This document shows positions 16,411 through 24,200 of a DNA stretch of 64,000 bases, piece after piece (within the stretch, counting starts at the first letter, position 1; each line of letters begins with the position of its first letter). Both the position numbers and the translations under genes were made by a program. The notes beneath the pieces are model-generated. The model was not told where the DNA came from. It searched no databases and worked only from the letters and a program-made list of their open reading frames with translations. The stretch is from Runella sp. MFBS21 (GTDB lineage: Bacteria > Bacteroidota > Bacteroidia > Cytophagales > Spirosomataceae), in contig NZ_JARNTW010000003.1 of NCBI RefSeq assembly GCF_029433105.1, positions 434,001-498,000 of the forward strand, read 5' to 3'.

Positions 16411-17025
16411 TCAATTGCGTTTTATATAAGTCGATTGGGCAAAGATGCTATCTATAATCGAAAATAGGGCATTTTCGTCAAATATACCATTGCCTCTAAT
16501 CTGCCCATTCCAGATTACGGTCGCTTGTTGGCTCGTCCCTGCATTTTTAAGATCAATGATTTCGACATACCAATAGGTCTCCGTAGATTGGTAGTAAGAA
16601 TAGGTAGGTGGATAATAAAAACCTCCCCCATATCCCCAATAGCTGTTCCAAGGGTTGTAGTTGGCCACAAGCCCCGTCTGCGTTTCGCTAATGCGCATCA
16701 CATTGACACCCAAATCTGGTTTGGCATCTTTCAAAATACGATTGTAGCCCCGCTTGGTCATATTTTCGGCCACTCTACTCAATACCCTAAAATCAAAAGC
16801 AGAGGTAGATACGCCCGAACGGTCGTTTTGAATTACAAATACGCTGTCAGCCAAGCTAAAAGTAGCATAATTGTTAAACTTGGCATTTTTGTCGTAGTTC
16901 GTAATAAAAACTTGCGAATCTTCTAGGCTCAAATCTTGCAAGGGGTCGGGCGTGCAAGAAAAACTCAATATGGCTACTACTAGCCCTAAAAAAAGGTTCA
17001 AAAACTTAACTTTCATCGTCTTCAA
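16411..17025 (-). CDS. DUF4136 domain-containing lipoprotein
   Basis: 204 residues. The signal sequence ends at Cys24 in LSFSC, a good lipobox. The body fits DUF4136: YDKNAKFNNYATFSLADSV early, then RVAENMTKRGYNRI, KPDLGVNVM, an aromatic, glycine/tyrosine-rich middle (NPWNSYWGYGGGFYYPP) and VEIIDLKNAGTSQQATVIWNGQIRG before a C-terminal helix. The family is periplasmic or outer-membrane anchored and of unknown function. It precedes the beta-barrel gene in a likely two-gene unit. The start used is the first ATG, with a second ATG at codon 4 that would serve equally well. Confidence 0.85.
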   Translation of the reverse strand: MKTMKVKFLNLFLGLVVAILSFSCTPDPLQDLSLEDSQVFITNYDKNAKFNNYATFSLADSVFVIQNDRSGVSTSAFDFRVLSRVAENMTKRGYNRILKDAKPDLGVNVMRISETQTGLVANYNPWNSYWGYGGGFYYPPTYSYYQSTETYWYVEIIDLKNAGTSQQATVIWNGQIRGNGIFDENALFSIIDSIFAQSTYIKRN

Positions 17026-17088
17026 GTGTTAATTAAAATGTGTGTTTTACTATAACGAAATTTCCCTCAAAATCATTTTATTGTTTTC

Positions 17089-18006
17089 ATGCTCAAAATC
17101 GCCTACGCTCCTTTATATTGTCATCCTCTTCCCAAAGGTCCTAATGGCGAACCACACCGCTTTCCGATGCTCAAATACGAACTCATTCCCGAACAGCTTA
17201 TGTATGAAGGAACTTGTAGTAAAGAACATTTTTTTGAGCCTGCTGATTTGGACGAACGCTGGATTTTGGGAGTTCACACACAAACATACTGGGAAGACTT
17301 AAAGTATCTAAGGATTTCTGATAAAATGATTCGTCGGATTGGATTTCCGCTTTCGTCGGAGCTTATCAAACGCGAAACGCGCATCGCTCAAGGTACTATC
17401 AAGTGTACACATTTTGCCCAAAAATACGGAATTTCGATGAATGTAGCTGGCGGGACTCACCATGCTTTTGCCGATCGAGGAGAAGGTTTTTGCTTACTCA
17501 ATGATGTAGCTATCGCCGCTCATTATTTGTTAGAAACCAAACAAGCTCGAAAGATTTTAGTGATTGATTTGGACGTGCATCAAGGCAATGGCACGGCGGC
17601 TATTTTCCAAAACGAGGAGCGTGTGTTTACTTTTTCGATGCACGGCAAAGACAATTATCCTTTGCACAAAGAAACCTCTGACCTTGATATTGAATTGCTG
17701 ACCGGCACCGACGACCAAACTTACTTAGACCTATTAACCACTACTTTACCGAACCTATTTGACCAACAAAACCCAGATTTTGCTTTTTATATTTCAGGAG
17801 TTGACATTTTAGAGACTGATAAATTGGGACATCTTAAGGTCTCTATCAATGGCTGTCGCCAACGCGACCAATTTGTATTTGAGCAATGTCGCCAACGCAA
17901 CGTCCCCGTGGTGGTTTCGATGGGGGGCGGTTATTCACCACGTTTGGCCGACATTGTAGAAGCCCATTGCAATACTTATCGAGTAGCTCAGGAGATTTAT
18001 TTTTAA
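17089..18006 (+). CDS. Histone deacetylase superfamily (HDAC-like) amidohydrolase
   Basis: 305 residues. The family's zinc site is recognisable: GGTHHAF (His124-His125, charge relay), DLDVHQGNGTA (Asp162 and His164 as zinc ligands) and SGVDILETDKLG (third ligand Asp). MGGGYSP near the end is the usual glycine-rich loop. Bacterial members deacetylate acetylpolyamines, acetoin or acetyl-lysine proteins; the compact form here resembles the class IV / acetoin-utilisation branch. It is cytoplasmic and stands alone, divergent from the DUF4136 gene across 63 bases. The natural substrate is not known. Confidence 0.87.
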   Translation: MLKIAYAPLYCHPLPKGPNGEPHRFPMLKYELIPEQLMYEGTCSKEHFFEPADLDERWILGVHTQTYWEDLKYLRISDKMIRRIGFPLSSELIKRETRIAQGTIKCTHFAQKYGISMNVAGGTHHAFADRGEGFCLLNDVAIAAHYLLETKQARKILVIDLDVHQGNGTAAIFQNEERVFTFSMHGKDNYPLHKETSDLDIELLTGTDDQTYLDLLTTTLPNLFDQQNPDFAFYISGVDILETDKLGHLKVSINGCRQRDQFVFEQCRQRNVPVVVSMGGGYSPRLADIVEAHCNTYRVAQEIYF

Positions 18007-18070
18007 AATAAAAATGTACGAGGGATAGACCTTCTCTTCCTATCCAAGAGCGGAGCCCAAGATTGATAGT

Positions 18071-18130
18071 ACAAGAGATAGACGTAAAGTACAAGGGATA
18101 GACGTAAAGTATGGGGGATAGACATAAAGC
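18071..18130. repeat. Three tandem copies of a 20-base unit
   Basis: Unit ACAAGGGATAGACGTAAAGT, repeated at 18071-18090, 18091-18110 and (diverged) 18111-18130, with a single degenerate copy around 18016-18030. The last copy folds with CTATCCC at 18131-18137 into a 7-base-pair hairpin. It lies between the convergent HDAC-like and feoB genes and carries no reading frame. Confidence 0.7.
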
Positions 18131-18147
18131 CTATCCCTACGGGCGCT

Positions 18148-20268
18148 TTAACTCAGTAGTTGATACGTCAAAAATGCCAACCCGTACGCTAAAACTGTCA
18201 TATATGCCAACTGAATGAGGGGCCATTTCCAGCCATGCGTTTCGCGATATACCGTAGCAATCGTACTCATGCACATCATGGCAAATACGTAAAAAATCAA
18301 CAGCGAAAAAGCCAAGGCAGGAGTGTACATCGGCTTACCAGTTTTAGGATTAATCTCGGCCCGCATTCGGGCTTTGATGGTGCCGTTGTCTTCATCGGCC
18401 TCACTCCCAATGCTATAAATAGTACTCATCGTCCCCACAAACACCTCACGTGCCGCAAAAGAAGCCAGTAAAGCGATACCTATTTTCCAGTCATATCCAA
18501 GAGGCGCTATGGCGGGTTCGATAAATTTCCCAAAATGCCCAGCATAGGAGTTTTCAAGTTTTTGAGCCGCAATCGCATTGTCCAATTCCGTTCCTTGCAG
18601 CATTGGATTTTCTTGTTTTACTTGCTCTTCTGCTTTTTCTATGCTATCGCCAGGGCCATAAGTAGCCAATACCCACAAGATAATCGAAATAGCTACGATG
18701 ATTTTTCCGGCCTCTGTCACAAATGATTTTACACTATCCCACACTGCCAAGCCTACATGATACCAACGTGGTACTTTATAAGTGGGCATTTCCATCACAA
18801 AATATCCTTTCTCGGTATTGGCAACCCAGCCTTTAATAACCCACGCCGACAATAAAGCACTCAACAACCCCAACAAATACAAACCCATCAATGTAAGACC
18901 TTGTAGCGTAAAAAAGCCCAAAACTGGCGTAGCAGGTACGACCAAGGCTATCAAAATGGTAAAAATAGGTAAACGCGCCGAACAGCTCATCAAAGGCGTG
19001 ACCAAAATGGTAAGCAAACGCTCTTTACGATTACCGATACTGCGGGCCGACATAATGGCCGGAACCGCACACGCCACGCCCGAAATCAGCGGCACAACAC
19101 TTTTGCCATTCAGCCCAAAACGCCTCATGAGTTTATCCATGATCACCATCACTCTTGCCATATAGCCCGACTCTTCTAAAAGAGCTACCAACAAAAACAA
19201 AAAGGCGATTTGAGGAATAAAAATCACGACGCCTCCAATTCCCGCCACGAGGCCATCCGTAAGCAAATCAGTAAAAAGACCCGGTGGTAAGGTTTCTTTG
19301 AGCCAATCATTGAAGGAAGCTATTCCGGCATCAATCATATCCATTGGATACGAAGCCAGCGTAAATACGGCTTGAAAAATCGTTAACAACACCAAAAAAA
19401 AGACGGCGTATCCCCAAAATGGATGTAGCAATATATTATCTAATCTTTGGGTCCATAGGGGTTTTACCAGAAAATTGTCGGTCGTTTTTACAGACTCTTT
19501 GACCAATCCATCAATCACAGCATAGCGATGCATGGTTTCGGCGGCTTGAAAGCCACTTTCTTTGAAATCATACTTCTCTATCAATTTGTCGAATCCGACA
19601 CGTTTTTCGGTTGATAAAAATGAAAAAATATCGTGTTGTTGTACATAATGAAGCGCCAAATAATTATTGGCTAATTGGCTGCTTTTCTTTACTTCTTTAA
19701 TCAACTCAGGAAACTGCTCTGCGGGATCAAAATAATATTTCTGAAAACTCGTAGGTTTTTCTAAGGTTTGGACAATGGCCTTTTTGAGATTATCAAGCCC
19801 TTCGCCTACGCGGGCGTTGATTCTTACTACGGGTACGTTTAGCTTCATTGCCAACTTTACGGCATTGACTTGCAGGTTTTTATCTTCTGCTACGTCTAGC
19901 ATATTCAACGCCAATACTACTGGCAGCCCCAGATCAGCTACCTGCGTAAAAATCAGCAAGTTGCGCTTGAGGTTTGATGCATCAGCTACTACTACCACTA
20001 CATCAGGATAGTCTTCGTGGTGGGGATTAGCCAAAATATCAATCACTACTTGCTCATCAAGGGCTTTAGGATAAAGGCTATATAGTCCGGGTAAGTCAAC
20101 AACCGTGGCTTCGGTTTGTCCTTCCAGCATCAACGGCCCCGATTTTTTCTCGACCGTTACACTTGGGAAATTCCCTACTTTTTGGCGTAAGCCAGTAAGC
20201 TGATTAAATAACGAAGATTTGCCACTATTGGGATTCCCAATAAGGGCAATGATAGGTGTCTTTTTCAA
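18148..20268 (-). CDS. feoB: Ferrous iron transporter B
   Basis: 706 residues, normal length. An N-terminal GTPase domain has G1 GNPNSGKSS (11-19), G3 DLPG (58-61) and G4 NMLD (122-125), followed by a regulatory helical domain and then about ten membrane helices with the Gate motifs, including the cysteine-containing SGVACAVPAIMSARSI and TPLMSCSARLPIF. It takes up Fe2+ across the inner membrane, powered or gated by GTP/ATP hydrolysis. The feoA gene lies 5 bases upstream on the same strand, so they form one operon. A palindrome next to the putative promoter upstream of feoA suggests metal-dependent repression. No FeoC is present. Confidence 0.97.
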   Translation of the reverse strand: MKKTPIIALIGNPNSGKSSLFNQLTGLRQKVGNFPSVTVEKKSGPLMLEGQTEATVVDLPGLYSLYPKALDEQVVIDILANPHHEDYPDVVVVVADASNLKRNLLIFTQVADLGLPVVLALNMLDVAEDKNLQVNAVKLAMKLNVPVVRINARVGEGLDNLKKAIVQTLEKPTSFQKYYFDPAEQFPELIKEVKKSSQLANNYLALHYVQQHDIFSFLSTEKRVGFDKLIEKYDFKESGFQAAETMHRYAVIDGLVKESVKTTDNFLVKPLWTQRLDNILLHPFWGYAVFFLVLLTIFQAVFTLASYPMDMIDAGIASFNDWLKETLPPGLFTDLLTDGLVAGIGGVVIFIPQIAFLFLLVALLEESGYMARVMVIMDKLMRRFGLNGKSVVPLISGVACAVPAIMSARSIGNRKERLLTILVTPLMSCSARLPIFTILIALVVPATPVLGFFTLQGLTLMGLYLLGLLSALLSAWVIKGWVANTEKGYFVMEMPTYKVPRWYHVGLAVWDSVKSFVTEAGKIIVAISIILWVLATYGPGDSIEKAEEQVKQENPMLQGTELDNAIAAQKLENSYAGHFGKFIEPAIAPLGYDWKIGIALLASFAAREVFVGTMSTIYSIGSEADEDNGTIKARMRAEINPKTGKPMYTPALAFSLLIFYVFAMMCMSTIATVYRETHGWKWPLIQLAYMTVLAYGLAFLTYQLLS

Positions 20269-20273
20269 AATAG

Positions 20274-20501
20274 TCAGATGCTTTCTTCTACCAAAACCGT
20301 TGCTGCTTCTTCTTTACGCATGGCCAAACAATAGCCATTAACTTGGATACCAAGAGGGTCGCCCAAGGGAGCAATAAAATCAAGCATTACTTCACTTCCT
20401 GGCAAACATCCCATCTCAAGTAATTTCAACGACAAATCGACCTGTTGAAATTCTTTCACAAAAGCCTTCTCTCCTATCTTTAAATCAGCAATGGTTTTCA
20501 T
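20274..20501 (-). CDS. feoA: Ferrous iron transport protein A
   Basis: 75 residues, an SH3-like small beta-barrel: IADLKIGEKAFVKEF at the start, LLEMGCLPGSEVMLDFIAPLGDPLGIQVNGYCLAMRKEEA in the body, which is the FeoA signature. It is a cytosolic partner of FeoB needed for full Fe2+ uptake. It is the first gene of the feoAB operon, 5 bases before feoB. Confidence 0.95.
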   Translation of the reverse strand: MKTIADLKIGEKAFVKEFQQVDLSLKLLEMGCLPGSEVMLDFIAPLGDPLGIQVNGYCLAMRKEEAATVLVEESI

Positions 20502-20609
20502 AAGTTATTAGGTATTTCTTCTCGATAGGTTTATTATTCCAGTATATCCTAAAAATAATTTCTACTGGAAAACCCAAACTATTTAGATTGAGTTTAAATA
20601 AAACACTTA

Positions 20610-20641
20610 CAAAGTAACATCTCTAAGACTACAATTTCAAA
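20610..20641 (-). promoter_or_regulatory. Putative feoAB promoter
   Basis: On the minus strand TTTG (20641-20638), a 20-base spacer and TTACTTTG (20617-20610; one mismatch to TAnnTTTG). Start of transcription would be near 20604, about 100 bases before feoA. The remainder of the 302-base gap to the next gene (20502-20803) is A+T-rich, with only the adjacent palindrome standing out. Confidence 0.45.
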
Positions 20642-20654
20642 TGATAGGTATCAT
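20641..20654. promoter_or_regulatory. Palindrome abutting the feo promoter (possible metal-regulator operator)
   Basis: ATGATAGGTATCAT: arms ATGATA and TATCAT around GG. It abuts the -33 box of the putative feoAB promoter. The TGATA/TATCA arms resemble Fur- and DtxR-type iron boxes. It also lies 150 bases upstream of the metal-efflux operon on the other strand. Confidence 0.45.
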
Positions 20655-20803
20655 CCTTTTAAAATAAAAAAAGTAAGTATCTATATTTCAAACAGTTAAT
20701 CTAACCATTATCTATTCTAATTCTAAATTTTGCCAAAGCCGAACCAATTTTGAGGATTGTTGGTATGATTCAATGTATTTTTGATTGATAACTTCATTCT
20801 TCC

Positions 20804-21184
20804 ATGAAAGTTTTGGTGGCATACTGTTTGGCGTGTATCGTGCTGGTGCAAAGTCTCCTTCCTCGGACGGCGACCGACCTCCTGCATTCTCCCGAAGTAT
20901 GGGCCCACTTCAAAGAGCACAAGCAAGACACCCCTACGCCGCTCAGTTTTTGGGAGTTTTTGTGGATGCATTACTCTGCCGACTCCACACATACCAAACA
21001 AACCAAACATCATCTTCCTAGCATGGATGTTAATGGCATGGCGGGCCTTTTTGTTCTTCCTATGGCTATCTTATCTTTTGAAAGTAATCTTCCCGTTTTC
21101 TTTTCTAAAGAAACCAACTTTCAGTGGCTTAATTCTTACGCCTTTCTCTCTTTCAAGGCGCTTATTTGTCCACCCCGAGCTTAG
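20804..21184 (+). CDS. Small exported protein preceding a metal-efflux operon
   Basis: 126 residues, not recognised as a named family. A hydrophobic start (about 3-19) looks like a signal peptide or anchor. The middle has scattered His and Asp residues (WAHFKEHKQD, WMHYSADSTHTKQTKHH) that could bind metal, and a second hydrophobic patch (MAGLFVLPMAIL) follows. The C-terminus ends FKALICPPRA; similar short proteins ending in a PP motif often precede CusA/CzcA genes in Bacteroidota (from memory, not searched). It lies 104 bases upstream of the RND pump gene on the same strand. A periplasmic metal-binding helper is a guess. Confidence 0.6.
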   Translation: MKVLVAYCLACIVLVQSLLPRTATDLLHSPEVWAHFKEHKQDTPTPLSFWEFLWMHYSADSTHTKQTKHHLPSMDVNGMAGLFVLPMAILSFESNLPVFFSKETNFQWLNSYAFLSFKALICPPRA

Positions 21185-21288
21185 TCTCTTTTTCTTCATG
21201 GGATAAGTGTGCCCATCTGATGCTTCTTGCGGCGGCATCTTCTTATTGATATTCCTTCTTTTCTCATTTTATTTATCCAAAATCAATC

Positions 21289-24200
21289 ATGATTGATTCA
21301 TTGATTCATTATAGTATCAAAAACAAACTAATTATTGGGTTGGCGATACTTACGCTCATCATTTGGGGTGGTTATTCTTTATCACGTTTACCGATAGATG
21401 CCGTACCCGACATTACCACCAATCAAGTGCAAATCCTCACCCTGACGCCCACTTTGGCGGCCCAAGAAGTAGAGCAATTTGTGACCACGCCTATTGAGCT
21501 ATCGCTGGCCAATATCCCGGATGTAACCGAAATTCGTTCCGTTTCTAAATTAGGGCTTTCGGTAGTGACGGTTGTTTTCAAAGATGACATTGACATTGTA
21601 AGAGGCAAGCAATGGGTATCTGAGCAACTCAAAATGGTAGAAGCCGAAATCCCCACGGAGTTTGGCAAACCAATGATTGCCCCTCTCACGACGGGCCTCG
21701 GCGAAATCTATCAATATACGCTTGCTACCAAAGAAGGCTTTCATGAGCGCTACGACCTTACCGAGCTAAGGACTATCCAGGATTGGATTGTAAAACGCCA
21801 ATTAGCTGGTATAGAAGGCGTTATTGAAATCAGTAGTTTTGGCGGCTTTGTCAAACAATACGAAGTAAGTGTCAACCCCGAACGTCTTCGCGCTCACAAT
21901 ACCACGCTACCAGAACTTTATACCGCTCTTCAAAACAACAACGCCAATACGGGAGGCAGCTACATTGAGCGGGTCGGGCAGGCTCAATTTATCAGAGGCG
22001 AAGGCGTAGTAAAAAGCCTAACCGATATTGAGCAAATTGTGGTTAAGAACAACAATGGAATTCCATTACTGGTACGCGATGTTGCCTCAGTGAGCTTTGG
22101 CCATGCCAATCGATTTGGGGCTCTCGTCAGAAATGGGGAAGGCGAGGCCGTAGGCGGTATCGTGCTGATGCTCAAAGGTGCCAACTCAGCCAATACTGTC
22201 AATGCCGTCAAAGAACGAGTAGCACGTATTCAAAAAACCCTGCCCGAAGGCATTGAGATTGTGCCGTTTATCGAACGTACCAAACTCATCAACAAGACCA
22301 TCACTACCGTCACGGAAAACCTACTCCTTGGCGGGCTTATCGTGATTGTAGTTTTGGTGATGCTCATGGGAAGCTTACGGGCGGGTTTAGTAGCGGCTTC
22401 GGTGATTCCGCTAGCGATGCTGTTTACCATCGGAATGATGAATACCTTCGACATATCTGCCAATCTGATGTCGCTAGGAGCCATTGATTTTGGGGTGATT
22501 GTGGATGGAGCGGTGATTATTGTAGAAGCTATTGTACACCGTTTTCAGGTATGGTACGAAGAAAACAAACAAAATAATGTAGATGACCCCGCCGAACGTG
22601 ACAATATGGTGTACGAAACTGCCAAGCGCATTCGGACCTCAGCAGCTTTTGGCGAAATCATCATTTTGATGGTGTATTTACCCATTTTATCGCTCGTAGG
22701 TATCGAAGGAAAAATGTTTAAGCCTATGGCGCTGACGGTTGGTTTTGCCATTTTAGGTGCTTTTATTTTGTCATTGACTTACGTACCAATGATGTCATCG
22801 TTGGTAATGGGTCGAAATCTGCACAAGCATTGGACTTTTTCGGAACGAGTACTGCACTGGCTTTATCGCCGCTACGAGCCCATGATTCGTTGGTCGCTGC
22901 ATTGGAAAAAAACTACCTTAGGAATCACCGGAGCTCTTTTTGCCATTGCCCTTTTGGTGTTTTCTCAGCTCGGTGGGGAGTTTGTACCTACGCTCGATGA
23001 AGGAGACCTTGCCATTGACTTCCGCACGGCCTCGGGCACTTCACTCACCGAAACCATACACGCGGCCAATAAAGCTCATCAAATTTTGAAAAAACACTTT
23101 CCCGAAATCCAGCAGATTGTAGGACGAGTGGGTGCTTCTGAAATCCCCACCGACCCCATGCCCATCGAAATGGTAGATCAGATGATAAACATGAAAGATA
23201 TTTCGGAATGGAAAAATGCGAAGAATCGCCAAGAAATGTCCGAAAAGATGGCAGATGTATTGGCCAAAGAGCTTCCCGGTACTAGCGTCGAAATGACACA
23301 GCCTATTCAGATGCGCTTCAATGAGATGATTACGGGAGTGCGGTCGGATGTGGTCGTCAAATTGTTTGGAAATGATTTGGAAGTGCTATACGAACGCGCC
23401 AATGCCGCCGCCAAAATCATCGAAAAAGTGGAAGGAGTAGCGAGTGTACGCGTCGAGCAAATCGTAGGTTTGCCGCAAATCAGTATCGCTTACAACCGCG
23501 CCAAAATCGCCCAATATGGTCTCAATATTGCTGATCTTAATCGACTCATCAGAGCAGGCTTTGCGGGCGAAACCACGGGTACAGTATATGAAGAAGAACG
23601 CCGTTTCGATCTCGTGGTACGCTTGGATTCGCTTCATCGAAAAGACATCGAAAACGTACGACAATTGCTTGTACCCCTCCCTTCAGGCGGAACGGTGCCT
23701 TTGGCAGAGGTAGCTTTGATAGATTTTCGTAAAGCACCAGCGCAGATTTCGCACGAGGAAACCCGCCGCCGTATTACCATTGGTATAGGTGTACTCAATC
23801 GGGATGTTGAAAGTGTAGTCAAGGATGTAAAACTTCAAATTGAGAAAAAAGTGGCTTTACCATCGGGTTATTTTTACACTTACGGTGGAGCCTTCGAAAA
23901 CCTTCAACGTGCCAAAGATCGCCTTAGTTTTGCGGTACCTTTGGCCTTATTTTTAATTTTTGCTTTACTGTATTTTACCTTCCATTCCCTCAAAGAGTCG
24001 TTGCTTATTTTCACGGCCGTACCGATGTCGGCCATTGGAGGCATTTTTGCACTTTGGCTACGCGATATGCCCTTTAGTATCTCGGCAGGCGTAGGATTTA
24101 TTGCTTTGTTTGGCGTGGCGGTATTGAATGGGATTGTATTGATAAGTTATCTAAATGATTTAGAGAAGCAGGGTATTACTGATGTATATGACCGAATCAT

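Noticed and set aside
18071-18130. Possible short CRISPR array
   Set aside because: Units abut directly with no unique spacers and no cas genes are present; it is a simple tandem repeat.
20785-21021. Alternative frame overlapping the small His-rich protein
   Set aside because: It lacks a signal peptide or any domain, and the frame from 20804 gives a secretory start and the expected position before the pump.
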